Origin: Streptomyces sennicomposti
Lineage (GTDB): Bacteria > Actinomycetota > Actinomycetes > Streptomycetales > Streptomycetaceae
Direction: 5' to 3'
Length of the DNA: 64,000 nt
Assembly (NCBI RefSeq): GCF_019890635.1
Contig: NZ_JAIOAB010000003.1
Coordinates: 124,001-188,000 of the forward strand
Part shown: positions 49,903-58,998 of the stretch, one piece after another
Layout of the letters: each line of letters begins with the position of its first letter
How positions within the stretch are numbered: the first letter of the stretch is position 1
Program-made: the position numbers and the translations under genes
The notes under the pieces: model-generated
Database searches by the model: none
The model's input: only the letters and a program-made list of their open reading frames with translations
Told to the model about the DNA's origin: nothing

Positions 49903-50496
49903 GTGGTGTACGAAGGGGGTGTGAAGCGCTGCTCGCGGTGCAAACAGCACAAGCCGCGGGCAGCCTTCGCACGGAACAGGGCCATGCGTGATGGCCTGCA
50001 GGTCTACTGCCGCGAGTGTGTGGCCGCCTACCACCAGTCGCGGCAGGTCGCCAAGGGGCGAAACGTCCGGCCTCGAGTCGCTGTGCCCGAGGGGCACAAG
50101 TTCTGCCGTCGGTGCGGAGAGATCAAGCCGCACAGTGAATGGCACCGCAACGCGACGGCCTCCGACGGCCTGTCCACAAGCTGTAAAGCGTGCCGTGCTG
50201 CAAAGGGGCGCGCAGATCACCTGAAGCGGCAGTACGGCATCACAGAGGCAGAACGCGACGCGATGGTCGTCTCGCAGAGAGGCTTGTGCGTGATCTGCCT
50301 GAAAGCTCCGGCCGTACATGTGGATCACTGCCACAGGACGGGTAGGGTCCGTGGCGTACTGTGCTTCAACTGCAATTCTGGCCTCGGCCTGTTGAGGGAT
50401 GACCCCGACGTGATGTACCGAGCTGCCGACTACCTGGAAGGAAACGCGTGGAAGCCAACACTCGTAGCACCGGGCGTCTACCGGCTGCCTTCCTGA
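49903..50496 (+). CDS. HNH endonuclease VII-like zinc protein within the proteasome operon
   Basis: The protein is 197 residues from the GTG at 49903 (191 from GTG 49921, which has a very close GGGGG). It carries two CxxC zinc-knuckle pairs in the first half ([13 protein letters not shown] ... CREC and [13 protein letters not shown] ... CKAC), then the endonuclease-VII HNH core: [24 protein letters not shown] and SGLGLL. Such enzymes cleave branched DNA. The gene sits 37 nt after pup, and its last 49 nt overlap the start of prcB. Its codon use (more A/T-ending codons, AAA, GCA, AGT) differs from the flanking genes and suggests past acquisition. A link to proteolysis is not evident. Confidence 0.85.
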   Translation: MVYEGGVKRCSRCKQHKPRAAFARNRAMRDGLQVYCRECVAAYHQSRQVAKGRNVRPRVAVPEGHKFCRRCGEIKPHSEWHRNATASDGLSTSCKACRAAKGRADHLKRQYGITEAERDAMVVSQRGLCVICLKAPAVHVDHCHRTGRVRGVLCFNCNSGLGLLRDDPDVMYRAADYLEGNAWKPTLVAPGVYRLPS

Positions 50497-51293
50497 CGCC
50501 TGGGTCCTCGTCCTTCATGGACTTCCTCGCCGAGCATCAGCCGGAGCTGTTGCCCGGCAAGCGGCAGCTGCCGCCCACCCAGGGCGTCATCGAGGCGCCG
50601 CACGGCACCACGATCGTGGCCGTGACCTTCCCGGGGGGCGTCGTGCTGGCCGGTGACCGGCGGGCGACCATGGGGAACGTCATCGCGCAGCGGGACATCG
50701 AGAAGGTGTTCCCGGCGGACGAGTACTCGGCCGTCGGCATCGCCGGCACGGCCGGTCTGGCCGTGGAGATGGTCAAGCTGTTCCAGCTGGAGCTGGAGCA
50801 CTTCGAGAAGGTCGAGGGGGCGCAGCTCTCGCTGGAGGGCAAGGCGAACCGGCTGTCGACCATGATCCGTTCCAACCTGGGCATGGCCATGCAGGGTCTG
50901 GCCGTGGTCCCGCTGTTCGCGGGTTACGACGTGGACCGCGACAAGGGCCGCATCTTCTCCTACGACGTCACCGGCGGCCGCAGCGAGGAGCACGGGTACG
51001 CGGCGACGGGCTCGGGTTCGATCTTCGCGCGCGGCGCCATGAAGAAGCTGTACCGCGAGGATCTGTCCGAGGCCGAGGCGACCACGCTGGTGGTGCAGGC
51101 TCTGTACGACGCGGCTGACGACGACTCGGCGACCGGTGGTCCCGATGTCGCCCGCCGGATCTATCCGATCGTCACCGTGATCACCGATGACGGCTTCCGC
51201 CGGCTGACCGAGGACGAGTCCTCCGAGATCGCCCGCTCGGTGCTGCAGCGGCGTCTGGAGCAGCCGGACGGCCCGCGGGCCGCGCTGCTGTAG
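50448..51293 (+). CDS. prcB: 20S proteasome beta subunit PrcB
   Basis: The 281-residue precursor has a 53-residue propeptide removed between Gly53 and Thr54 ([10 protein letters not shown]); the exposed Thr54 is the nucleophile. The remaining residues of the N-terminal nucleophile hydrolase fold are normal, including [11 protein letters not shown] with the catalytic Asp/Lys region and [12 protein letters not shown]. The GTG start lies within the nuclease gene (49-nt overlap) after AAGGA. It forms the inner catalytic rings of the core with PrcA. Confidence 0.97.
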   Translation: MEANTRSTGRLPAAFLTPGSSSFMDFLAEHQPELLPGKRQLPPTQGVIEAPHGTTIVAVTFPGGVVLAGDRRATMGNVIAQRDIEKVFPADEYSAVGIAGTAGLAVEMVKLFQLELEHFEKVEGAQLSLEGKANRLSTMIRSNLGMAMQGLAVVPLFAGYDVDRDKGRIFSYDVTGGRSEEHGYAATGSGSIFARGAMKKLYREDLSEAEATTLVVQALYDAADDDSATGGPDVARRIYPIVTVITDDGFRRLTEDESSEIARSVLQRRLEQPDGPRAALL

Positions 51294-51353
51294 GCGGCGG
51301 CGGATTCTTGTCAGGGTGATCCAGTGACCACTACAGAAAGGGACGGATAACCG

Positions 51354-52106
51354 GTGTCGACGCCGTTCTATGTCTCACCCCAGCAGGCCATGGCCGACCG
51401 GGCCGAGTACGCCCGCAAGGGCATCGCCCGCGGCCGCAGCCTGGTCGTGCTGCAGTACGCCGACGGCATCGTGTTCGTCGGTGAGAATCCGTCCCGCGCG
51501 CTGCACAAGTTCAGCGAGATCTACGACCGGATCGGCTTCGCCGCGGCCGGCAAGTACAACGAGTACGAGAATCTGCGCATCGGCGGTGTGCGCTACGCCG
51601 ACCTGCGTGGTTACACCTACGACCGGGACGACGTGACGGCGCGTGGTCTGGCGAACGTCTACGCGCAGACGCTGGGCACGATCTTCTCCAGTGCGGCGGA
51701 GAAGCCGTACGAGGTGGAGCTGGTGGTCGCCGAGGTGGGGGAGACCCCGGAGGGTGACCAGATCTACCGGCTGCCGCACGACGGTTCGATCGTGGACGAG
51801 CACGGCTCGGTCGCGGTCGGCGGCAACGCCGAGCAGATCAGCGGCTATCTCGATCAGCGTCATCGGGACGGGATGACGTTGGCGGAGGCGCTGAAGCTGG
51901 CGGTGCAGGCCCTGTCCCGCGACACCAACGGCAGTGAGCGGGAGATTCCCGCCGAGCGCCTGGAGGTGGCGGTGCTGGACCGTACGCGGCCGCAGCAGCG
52001 CAAGTTCAAGCGCATCGTCGGGCGCCAGTTGGCGCGGTTGCTGGAGGGCGGTACGGCGGACACCGCGCAGGACTCCGACGACAACGGCGACGCCGAGGAG
52101 AAGTAG
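51354..52106 (+). CDS. prcA: 20S proteasome alpha subunit PrcA
   Basis: The 250-residue protein forms the outer gating rings of the 20S core and carries the docking pockets for Arc. The N-terminal [33 protein letters not shown]-type helix (first 20 residues: [20 protein letters not shown]) and the GIVFVGEN strand are typical of bacterial alpha subunits, and the C-terminus is disordered and acidic. It starts 60 nt after prcB, so it belongs to the same operon, and ends before a strong terminator. Confidence 0.96.
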   Translation: MSTPFYVSPQQAMADRAEYARKGIARGRSLVVLQYADGIVFVGENPSRALHKFSEIYDRIGFAAAGKYNEYENLRIGGVRYADLRGYTYDRDDVTARGLANVYAQTLGTIFSSAAEKPYEVELVVAEVGETPEGDQIYRLPHDGSIVDEHGSVAVGGNAEQISGYLDQRHRDGMTLAEALKLAVQALSRDTNGSEREIPAERLEVAVLDRTRPQQRKFKRIVGRQLARLLEGGTADTAQDSDDNGDAEEK

Positions 52107-52135
52107 CTCCCGTCTCGCTTCGCCCCGCACTCCCA

Positions 52136-52169
52136 GGGAGCCCCGGCCGACGACTCGGCCGGGGCTCCC
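52136..52169. terminator. Perfect 15-bp terminator after prcA
   Basis: Arms 52136-52150 and 52155-52169 pair perfectly around CGAC. It serves prcA and the convergent LacI-type gene. Confidence 0.9.
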
Positions 52170-52212
52170 GGCGTCCCAGGGCCCCAGGTGCGTCAAGGGG
52201 CCGCTCGGCGTC

Positions 52213-53229
52213 TCAGGGGGCGCTCGGCGGGGCCGTGGAGCCCCGGACGACCAGTTCCACGGGGATGTCCCCGGCGTCGGGCGAGCGGCCTTCCAGGACG
52301 GCCAGCAGGGCGCGCATGCCGCGCTCGCCGAACAGTTCGGCGTCCAGGCGGACGGTGGTCAGTTCGGGGTCGACGGCGGTGGCGAGGCCGAGGTCGTCGA
52401 CGCCGGTGACGGAGATGTCGTCCGGGACCCGCAGGCCGAGGCGGCGCAGTGCCTTGTAGGCGCCGACGGCGAGCTTGTCGTCGTCGCAGACGACGGCGGT
52501 GGGCCGGGGTCCCGGTGTGTCGAGGGCGGCCTCGGTGGCAGCCTGGGCGTCCTCGACGGCGATGGCGGCGCGGGCGGTGCGCAGGGACGTGCCGGGGACC
52601 GCGCCGAGGCGGGCCGCCAGTTCCCGGGCCCGTACCTCGAAGGTCCAGGACGGCACGTCGGCGGCCAGGTGCAGGAAGCGGCGGTGGCCGAGGTCCAGCA
52701 GATGGGCGGCGACCTGTCGTACCGCGTCGGGGATGTCCAGGTTGACCGTGGCCGCGCCGAGGCTGCCCTCGGGGTCGCTGTCGAGCATGACCAGCGGGAG
52801 GCGGTCGCCGCGGATGGCGGTGAGGGCGTCCGCGGCCATGGAGGAGGCGATGACGCCGTCGAGGGCGGCCTGGGCCGAGGCGAAGGGGTTGCGGGCGGGG
52901 CCGACGCCCTCGGGGGAGGGGTAGAGGACCACGCCGAAGCCGTGTTCGGCGGCGACGCGGGCGGCGCCGGTGTAGACGCCGGCGAAGAACTCAGTGGTGA
53001 GCGCGGGGACGACGAGGAGCACGGTCCGGGTGTGGCCGAGGCGGAGGTTGCGGGCGGCGAGGTTGGGCCGGTAGCCGAGGTCGTCGGCGGCCCGGCGCAC
53101 CCGTTCGGCGGTGGCCTCGGAGACCCGGCCGCGCCATTTGTCGCCGAGCACCAGGGAGACGGCGGCCTGGGAGACCCCGGCGGCCTGGGCCACGTCACGG
53201 CTGGTGGGGCGCGTGCTTCCTCGTGCCAC
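52213..53229 (-). CDS. LacI-family transcriptional regulator
   Basis: The 338-residue repressor has the N-terminal lambda-type helix-turn-helix and hinge (TSRDVAQAAGVSQAAVSLVL then VRRAADDLGYRPNLAARNLR) and a periplasmic-binding-protein-type sugar domain (about 65-335). I chose the GTG at 53229, just ahead of the HTH, with AAGGAG upstream; the open frame further upstream is an artefact of an 11-bp repeat. It is divergent from the MFS gene and presumably controls it, with an inverted repeat at 53383-53409 as candidate operator. The effector is unknown. Confidence 0.9.
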   Translation of the reverse strand: MARGSTRPTSRDVAQAAGVSQAAVSLVLGDKWRGRVSEATAERVRRAADDLGYRPNLAARNLRLGHTRTVLLVVPALTTEFFAGVYTGAARVAAEHGFGVVLYPSPEGVGPARNPFASAQAALDGVIASSMAADALTAIRGDRLPLVMLDSDPEGSLGAATVNLDIPDAVRQVAAHLLDLGHRRFLHLAADVPSWTFEVRARELAARLGAVPGTSLRTARAAIAVEDAQAATEAALDTPGPRPTAVVCDDDKLAVGAYKALRRLGLRVPDDISVTGVDDLGLATAVDPELTTVRLDAELFGERGMRALLAVLEGRSPDAGDIPVELVVRGSTAPPSAP

Positions 53230-53252
53230 CGCGGGGCCGCTCCTTGTCGTTC

Positions 53253-53301
53253 GGTCGTCGTCCGGTCGTGGTCCGGTCGTCGTCGGGTCGTCGTCGGGTC
53301 G
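53253..53301. repeat. 11-bp tandem repeat in the lacI leader
   Basis: Four and a half copies of GGTCGTCGTCS (one copy with a TGG variant) lie between the LacI start codon and its promoter region. They would be transcribed as a ~50-nt C/A-biased leader segment. Confidence 0.85.
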
Positions 53302-53382
53302 CGCTGTCGTCGTCGGCCGCCGGGCGGTCCGGCCGCCTGCCGGTCCCGGTCCGCTCGTCTGGACTGCGACCAGCGCACATGG

Positions 53383-53409
53383 TACGTATGGCAACGGACG
53401 TTATACGTA
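53383..53409. promoter_or_regulatory. Candidate LacI operator between the divergent lacI and MFS genes
   Basis: TACGTAT at 53383-53389 and ATACGTA at 53403-53409 are perfect inverted halves with a 13-nt spacer. This AT-rich symmetric element stands out in GC-rich surroundings and lies where both promoters must be. Confidence 0.5.
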
Positions 53410-53432
53410 AAACTTGACCATGGAGGCGCGCG

Positions 53433-54701
53433 ATGGCCGCGGGACTCGCGGGATACCTGGAGATCCTCAGGACGCGGCACGCCGCCCGCCTGCTGACCGG
53501 CACGCTGGTGGGCCGGCTGCCCAACGCCACCGCGGCCATCGCGATCGTGCTGTTCGTCCGCGCGGAGGGCGGGAGCTACAGCCTGGCCGGGGCGCTGGCC
53601 GCCGTCTACGGCGTCGCCAACGCGATCGGGCAGCCCGTGCTCGGCCGGCTGGTGGACCTGTACGGCCAGCCCCGGGTGCAGCTGCCCGCGGCGCTCGCGG
53701 CGGCCCTGGCGATGACCGCCTTCGCCCTGACCGGCGCCGAGCCGCGCGCGCTCGCCTGTCCGGCCGTCGCGGCCGCCGGGCTGTTCACGCCGCCCCTGGA
53801 GGGCGGTCTGCGGGCCCTGTGGCCGTCCGTGCTGCGCCGGGAGGGCCAGGTGCACACGGCGTACGCCATGGACGCGGTGGCGCAGGAGGTCATGTTCACC
53901 GTGGGCCCCCTGCTGGTCACGCTGTGCGTGTCGCTGTGGTCGGCGCGGGCGGCGCTGATCGCGCTGAACGTGCTCGGGGTGCTGGGGGCGCTCTGCGTGG
54001 TCCTCTCGCCGCCCTCGCGTGCGTGGCGCTCGGCACCGCGGGAGGCGCACTGGCTCGGCGCGCTGCGTTCGCCCGGGCTGCTTGCGCTGCTGGCGGCGTT
54101 CCTCTTCGTCGGCGTGGCGCTGGGCTCCATCACGGTGGCCTCGGTGCCGTACGCCGACGACCACGGCGGCGACGCGGTGTACGGCTGGCTGATGGCGGCG
54201 CTGGGGCTGGGCGCGCTGGCCGGCGGCACCGTCTACGGGGCGCGGCAGTGGGCGGGCGTGCCCGAGCGGCGACTCAGGGTGCTGGTGGCCCTTCTGGCGA
54301 TGTGTTATCTGCCGCTCCTGCTGCTGCCGGGCGCGGTGGCGATGGTGGCGCTGACGGCGCTCGCGGGGGTGTTCCTGGCGCCGTGCATCGCCTGCGCGTT
54401 CGTCATCGTGGACCGGCACGCGCCGGCCGGGACGGTGACCGAGGCGTTCTCCTGGCTGGTGACCACGTTCACGGTGGGCGCGTCGGTGGGGACGGGGGTG
54501 GCGGGGCCGGTGGTGCAGGCCGGCGGGGCGCTGTGGGGGTTCGCGGTGCCGGGAACCGCCGGGGGCCTGTCGTTGCTGGTGCTGCTGGCCACCGGGCGGG
54601 TGCTCGCAGCTCCCGCCGGAGGGGCGGTCGTTGCGGCTTCATCGGAAAATGATCCAAATCGTGCTGCCGAACCCCGTTTCAGCTCGGGGGATCGGGCGTA
54701 A
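53433..54701 (+). CDS. MFS transporter
   Basis: The 422-residue protein has 12 predicted membrane segments and a short acidic-basic tail. The sequence resembles drug or sugar efflux MFS proteins (GRLPNATAAIAIVLFVRAEG, GRLVDLYGQPRVQLPAALAA between TM2 and TM3). The substrate is unknown. The ATG at 53433 follows GGAGG at 6 nt. It probably forms a regulatory pair with the divergent LacI-type repressor; it is followed by pafA 9 nt downstream but on what looks like a separate leaderless promoter. Confidence 0.88.
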   Translation: MAAGLAGYLEILRTRHAARLLTGTLVGRLPNATAAIAIVLFVRAEGGSYSLAGALAAVYGVANAIGQPVLGRLVDLYGQPRVQLPAALAAALAMTAFALTGAEPRALACPAVAAAGLFTPPLEGGLRALWPSVLRREGQVHTAYAMDAVAQEVMFTVGPLLVTLCVSLWSARAALIALNVLGVLGALCVVLSPPSRAWRSAPREAHWLGALRSPGLLALLAAFLFVGVALGSITVASVPYADDHGGDAVYGWLMAALGLGALAGGTVYGARQWAGVPERRLRVLVALLAMCYLPLLLLPGAVAMVALTALAGVFLAPCIACAFVIVDRHAPAGTVTEAFSWLVTTFTVGASVGTGVAGPVVQAGGALWGFAVPGTAGGLSLLVLLATGRVLAAPAGGAVVAASSENDPNRAAEPRFSSGDRA

Positions 54702-54704
54702 TGT
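54699..54704 (+). promoter_or_regulatory. -10 box of a leaderless pafA promoter
   Basis: TAATGT lies 6 nt before the pafA ATG, with no Shine-Dalgarno between. The hexamer overlaps the stop codon of the MFS gene (TAA at 54699-54701). Confidence 0.55.
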
Positions 54705-54710
54705 TCAGTC

Positions 54711-56072
54711 ATGGACCGCCGCATTTTCGGGCTGGAGAACGAGTACGGCGTCACGTGCACGTTCAGGGGACAGCGCCGCCTGTCGCCTGACGAGGTGGCG
54801 CGGTACCTCTTCCGCCGTGTCGTGTCATGGGGCCGCAGCAGCAATGTGTTTCTGCGAAACGGCGCCCGGCTCTATCTCGACGTGGGGTCACATCCGGAAT
54901 ACGCCACACCCGAATGTGACAATCTGATCGAACTGGTCACCCACGACAAGGCCGGCGAGCGCATTCTCGAGGGACTCCTGGTAGACGCGGAACGACGCCT
55001 GCACGAGGAGGGAATCGCGGGCGACGTCTACCTCTTCAAGAACAACACCGACTCGGCGGGCAACTCCTACGGCTGCCACGAGAACTATCTGGTGGCCCGG
55101 CACGGGGAGTTCTCCCGGCTCGCGGACATCCTGATCCCGTTCCTGGTCACCCGGCAGCTGCTGTGCGGTGCGGGCAAGGTCCTGCAGACGCCGCGCGGCG
55201 CCGTGTACTGCGTGAGCCAGCGGGCGGAGCACATCTGGGAGGGCGTCTCCTCGGCGACGACGCGTTCGCGGCCGATCATCAACACCCGCGACGAGCCGCA
55301 CGCGGACGCCGAGCGCTACCGCCGGCTGCACGTCATCGTCGGCGACTCGAACATGTCCGAGACGACGATGCTGCTGAAGGTCGGCGCCACGGACCTGGTG
55401 CTGCGCATGATCGAGGCGGGCACGGTGATGCGCGACCTCACCCTGGAGAACCCGATCCGGGCGATCCGCGAGGTCAGCCACGACATCACGGGCCGCCGCA
55501 AGGTGCGCCTGGCCAGCGGCCGGGAGGCCTCCGCGCTGGAGGTGCAGCGCGAGTACTACGAGAAGGCCGTGGACTTCTGCGAGCGCCGCGGCATCCGCAC
55601 CGGCACGGTGGAGCGGGTGCTGGAGCTGTGGGGCCGCACGCTGGACGCGATCGAGGCGGAGGACCTCGACCGGATCGGCACCGAGATCGACTGGGTGATG
55701 AAGTACAAGCTCATCGAGCGGTACCGGGCCAAGCACAACATGACCATGTCGCATCCGCGGGTCGCCCAGATAGACCTCGCGTACCACGACATCCACCGTC
55801 GCCGCGGCCTGTACTACCTGCTGGAGAAGAAGGGTCAGGCCACCCGGATCTGCAACGACTTGAGGATCTTCGAGGGCAAGTCGGTGCCCCCGCAGACCAC
55901 TCGGGCCCGGCTGCGCGGCGACTTCATCCGGCGGGCGCAGGAACAGCGCCGTGACTTCACGGTCGACTGGGTGCACCTGAAGCTGAACGACCAGGCGCAG
56001 CGGACGGTGTTGTGCAAGGACCCGTTCCGTTCGGTGGACGAGCGGGTGGAGAAGCTCATCGCCGGAATGTGA
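54711..56072 (+). CDS. pafA: Pup-protein ligase PafA
   Basis: The 453-residue ATP-dependent ligase joins the C-terminal Glu of Pup to substrate lysines. It starts [13 protein letters not shown], with the Mg-binding Glu9 region, the base Asp57 in [16 protein letters not shown] and the [17 protein letters not shown] motif. It is shorter than Dop because it lacks the Dop-loop. It lies three genes beyond prcA rather than in the dop-pup-prcBA run, but on the same strand. Leaderless start (see -10 box). Confidence 0.96.
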   Translation: MDRRIFGLENEYGVTCTFRGQRRLSPDEVARYLFRRVVSWGRSSNVFLRNGARLYLDVGSHPEYATPECDNLIELVTHDKAGERILEGLLVDAERRLHEEGIAGDVYLFKNNTDSAGNSYGCHENYLVARHGEFSRLADILIPFLVTRQLLCGAGKVLQTPRGAVYCVSQRAEHIWEGVSSATTRSRPIINTRDEPHADAERYRRLHVIVGDSNMSETTMLLKVGATDLVLRMIEAGTVMRDLTLENPIRAIREVSHDITGRRKVRLASGREASALEVQREYYEKAVDFCERRGIRTGTVERVLELWGRTLDAIEAEDLDRIGTEIDWVMKYKLIERYRAKHNMTMSHPRVAQIDLAYHDIHRRRGLYYLLEKKGQATRICNDLRIFEGKSVPPQTTRARLRGDFIRRAQEQRRDFTVDWVHLKLNDQAQRTVLCKDPFRSVDERVEKLIAGM

Positions 56073-56377
56073 CCGGAAGGTGAGCGATATGCGGTGAGAG
56101 CGGGATTCCGCGGAAATGCGGGAACACCGCACGGGCGCCGTACGTTTCGCGTACGGCGCCTTCGCACGCCCTGCTCCGGAGGTTCGCGTTTCGGGCGTTC
56201 GGGCCGCGGGGGCCGCTGTGTCTGTGCGCTTGCGGCGCCCGCGCGTGGCGGCGCAGGGGGCGATTCCCGCTGCCTCCGGCCGAAACCGGTGCGGGCCGCA
56301 GCCGCTGTCGGCGGCTGATCGTCAGTAAGGTAGCGCGCACGCCATCCACCGGACCGACCGATTACGAGGCCCCCACC
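56073..56377. other. Gap after pafA
   Basis: No gene is supported. A perfect 11-bp hairpin lies at 56134-56160. The last ~40 nt hold the GAGG that serves the FKBP lipoprotein. Confidence 0.6.
56134..56160 (+). terminator. Hairpin terminator after pafA
   Basis: Arms 56134-56144 and 56150-56160 pair perfectly over 11 bp around TTTCG. Confidence 0.75.
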
Positions 56378-57397
56378 GTGCGCCGACGCTCTCTACTGAT
56401 TTCCGTACCCGCGGGACTGGTCACGCTGGCCGCCTGCGGCAGCGACAAGTCCGACTCGGGCAAGACCAGCGACAGCGCCTCCCCGGCCCCCTCGTCGTCG
56501 CCGTCGGCCTCGGCCACTTCCGCCCCGCCGCCGCCGAAGATCGTCTCCGGGCCGCTGCCGGCCATCACGGCGGGCACGAAGTTCGGCGAGAAGCCGACCG
56601 TCGCCAAGGGGACCGGTCAGCCCTCCAAGGACCTCGCCGTCAAGACGGTGATCGCCGGCGGCGGGCGCACCCTGGCGGAGAACGACTACGTCCAGGCGCA
56701 CTACCTCGGCCAGATCTGGGACACCGCCAAGGTGTTCGACAACTCCTACGACCGCAAGACGCCGCTGCTCATCCAGCTCTCCCAGGGCACGATCATCGAC
56801 GGCTGGCGCTACGCGCTCACGGGGAAGAAGGTCGGCAGCCGCGTCCAGTTCGCGGTGCCGCCCACCTGGGGCTACGGCACGCAGGGCAACGCGCAGGCGG
56901 GCATCAAGGGCACCGACACTCTGGTCTTCGTCGTGGACGTGCAGGACGCCTTCAACGCGAAGAGCTCGGCCAAGGGCAAGGTCGTGCAGAAGACGGACGC
57001 GAACCTGCCGACCGTGGGCACCGCCACCGACGGCAGCGCCCCGGAGATCACGATTCCCAAGACCGCCGCGCCGAAGAAGCTGGCCGCCGAGTACGTCATC
57101 GAGGGCGACGGCCCCGTGGTCAAGGCGGACAGCACCGTCCTGGTCCAGTACAAGGGCGTGCTGTGGGACGGCGGCAAGGAGTTCGACTCGACGTACAGCC
57201 GCAAGTCGCTGACGTCCTTCTCCCTCCAGCAGGTCGTCAAGGGGTGGGCGCAGGGGCTGACCGGCAAGAAGGTCGGCAGCCGGGTGCTGATCGTGATCCC
57301 GCCGGCCGACGGCTACGGTGACAACCCGCCGCCCAACAGCGGTATCAAGAAGGACTCCACGCTGGTGTTCTCGGTGGACATCCTGGCGGCGATGTAG
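56378..57397 (+). CDS. Lipoprotein with two FKBP-type peptidyl-prolyl isomerase domains
   Basis: The 339-residue precursor has an MRRRSLL start with a lipobox LAAC (Cys20), a Ser/Ala/Pro linker (25-55), then two FKBP folds (about 80-185 and 230-338). Each has the segment YVQAHYLGQIW / VLVQYKGVLW and the GxGPP-like catalytic tail PPTWGYG / PPADGYG. It would fold exported proteins on the outer face of the membrane. The GTG at 56378 follows GAGG at about 9 nt. It is followed by a single-domain cytosolic FKBP. Confidence 0.92.
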   Translation: MRRRSLLISVPAGLVTLAACGSDKSDSGKTSDSASPAPSSSPSASATSAPPPPKIVSGPLPAITAGTKFGEKPTVAKGTGQPSKDLAVKTVIAGGGRTLAENDYVQAHYLGQIWDTAKVFDNSYDRKTPLLIQLSQGTIIDGWRYALTGKKVGSRVQFAVPPTWGYGTQGNAQAGIKGTDTLVFVVDVQDAFNAKSSAKGKVVQKTDANLPTVGTATDGSAPEITIPKTAAPKKLAAEYVIEGDGPVVKADSTVLVQYKGVLWDGGKEFDSTYSRKSLTSFSLQQVVKGWAQGLTGKKVGSRVLIVIPPADGYGDNPPPNSGIKKDSTLVFSVDILAAM

Positions 57398-57494
57398 CGC
57401 GCCACGCTGCGCGGCCTCCGGCGCGGCCACGGCGGGCGCGGGGGATGAAAGACTGTCCGCGTCACGTGTCGTACACAAGCAGGAGCGTTAAGAC

Positions 57495-57866
57495 GTGAGC
57501 ATCGACAAGCCCGAGATCGACTTCCCGGGCGGCGAGCCCCCGGCGGACCTCGAGATCAAGGACATCTGGGAGGGCGACGGTCCCGAGGCGCAGGCCGGGC
57601 AGACCGTCACCGTCCACTACGTGGGCGTCGCCTTCAGCACCGGCGAGGAGTTCGACGCCAGCTGGAACCGGGGCACTCCGTTCCGCTTCCCGCTCGGCGG
57701 CGGCCGCGTCATCAAGGGCTGGGACCAGGGCGTGCAGGGCATGAAGGTCGGCGGCCGCCGCCAGCTGACCATCCCGGCGCACCTCGCCTACGGTGACCAG
57801 AGCCCCACCCCGGCGATCAAGCCCGGTGAGACCCTGATCTTCGTGGTGGACCTGCTCGGGGTCTGA
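57495..57866 (+). CDS. Cytosolic FKBP-type peptidyl-prolyl isomerase
   Basis: The 123-residue single FKBP domain carries TVHYVGVAF, GEEFDASWNRG, FPLGGGRVIKGWDQG and IPAHLAYG, the full set of active-site residues (Tyr, Phe, Asp, Trp). There is no signal peptide. The GTG at 57495 follows AGGAG at about 10 nt. A terminator with a U-tract follows, so the two FKBP genes form a unit separate from pafBC. Confidence 0.94.
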   Translation: MSIDKPEIDFPGGEPPADLEIKDIWEGDGPEAQAGQTVTVHYVGVAFSTGEEFDASWNRGTPFRFPLGGGRVIKGWDQGVQGMKVGGRRQLTIPAHLAYGDQSPTPAIKPGETLIFVVDLLGV

Positions 57867-57901
57867 TCCCCGAGCGGAGTCGGACCGGTTCCGATCACCT
57901 G

Positions 57902-57937
57902 GGGCCCACGCCTGTCCGGCGTGGGCCCTCGGCTTTT
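57902..57937 (+). terminator. Intrinsic terminator of the FKBP genes
   Basis: Arms 57902-57912 and 57918-57928 form a perfect 11-bp stem around TGTCC and are followed by TTTT at 57934-57937. Confidence 0.88.
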
Positions 57938-58002
57938 GCCACCGTGCCGCGGGGCGGTACGGTCAACGGTCGTAAGGACCATGAGGAAGGCGAAGGGCAT
58001 CG

Positions 58003-58980
58003 ATGGCCATTGCCAAGGCGGAGCGGCTGATGAACCTGGCGCTGTGCCTGCTCGGGACGCGCCGGCCGCTCAGCAAGCGCGAGCTGCGCGACTCCATCGA
58101 GGCCTACGTCGAGGCCTCCGGACCGGGCAGGGGAGCGGGCGGCAGCGACGACTCCTTCAACCGCATGTTCGAGCGGGACAAGGACGACCTGCGCGAGCTG
58201 GGCCTCGTCATCGAGACCGTCGAGAGCCTGGACGGCGAGATCGGCTACCTGGCCCGCCGGGACAGCAACCGGCTGCCGCCCATCACCCTGGACGCCGAGG
58301 AGGCCGCCGCCCTGGGCCTGGCCGCCAAGGTCTGGCAGCAGGCCCGGCTGGCCGGCGCGGCCAGCGGCGCCCTGCAGAAGCTGCGCGCGGCCGGCCTGCT
58401 GGAGGACGTCGACCCGTTCGAGGCGCACGGCGCCCTGGAGCCGCGCATCCCGGTGCACGAGGCCGCCTTCGAGCCGCTGATGCTGGCCTGCCGCGACCGC
58501 CGCCCGGTCGCCTTCGACTACCGCAAGGCCAACGCCGCCCGCCCCGAGACCCGGCACGTCGAGCCGTGGGCGCTGGAGTGCTGGCGCGGCCACTGGTACC
58601 TGGCCGGCTTCGACCGCGACCGCGGCGCCGAGCGGGTGTTCCGGCTGTCCCGGATCACCGGCAAGGTCCGCTCGCGCGGCGCCGCCTTCACCGCGCCGGT
58701 GCCCGACGTCGTCACCGTCCGCGAGACCGTGGCGAGCTGGGCCGGCGAGATCGCCGACCGCACCGCGCGCATCCGGCTGCGCTCCGGCGCCGGCTACCCG
58801 CTGCGGGCCAAGGCCGGCGCCGTACGGGAACTGGGCGACGGCTGGGACGAGTTGGAGATCCCGTACGGACACGGGCTGGACGCCTGGCTGGTGGAGTTCG
58901 GGCCGGACGTGGTGGTCCTGGAACCCGCGGAACTGCGGGCCGACGTGGTGGACCGGCTGCGTGCCGTGGCCAAGGGCTGA
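58003..58980 (+). CDS. pafB: WYL-domain transcriptional regulator PafB
   Basis: The 325-residue protein has an N-terminal winged helix (about 5-90) and a WYL domain (about 150-235, HWYLAGFDRDRG) with its C-terminal extension. It forms a heterodimer with PafC that activates the LexA/RecA-independent DNA damage response in mycobacteria; the WYL domains sense single-stranded DNA. It is encoded directly with pafC, 18 nt downstream, beside the Pup system as in other actinobacteria. Confidence 0.93.
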   Translation: MAIAKAERLMNLALCLLGTRRPLSKRELRDSIEAYVEASGPGRGAGGSDDSFNRMFERDKDDLRELGLVIETVESLDGEIGYLARRDSNRLPPITLDAEEAAALGLAAKVWQQARLAGAASGALQKLRAAGLLEDVDPFEAHGALEPRIPVHEAAFEPLMLACRDRRPVAFDYRKANAARPETRHVEPWALECWRGHWYLAGFDRDRGAERVFRLSRITGKVRSRGAAFTAPVPDVVTVRETVASWAGEIADRTARIRLRSGAGYPLRAKAGAVRELGDGWDELEIPYGHGLDAWLVEFGPDVVVLEPAELRADVVDRLRAVAKG

Positions 58981-58998
58981 GGGGGAGCGAGCAACACA

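Noticed and set aside
53230-53394. Longer LacI start at 53394 (393 codons)
   Set aside because: The added residues are encoded by the 11-bp repeat and are Asp/Thr/Arg-rich; the DNA-binding domain of the family begins right after 53229.
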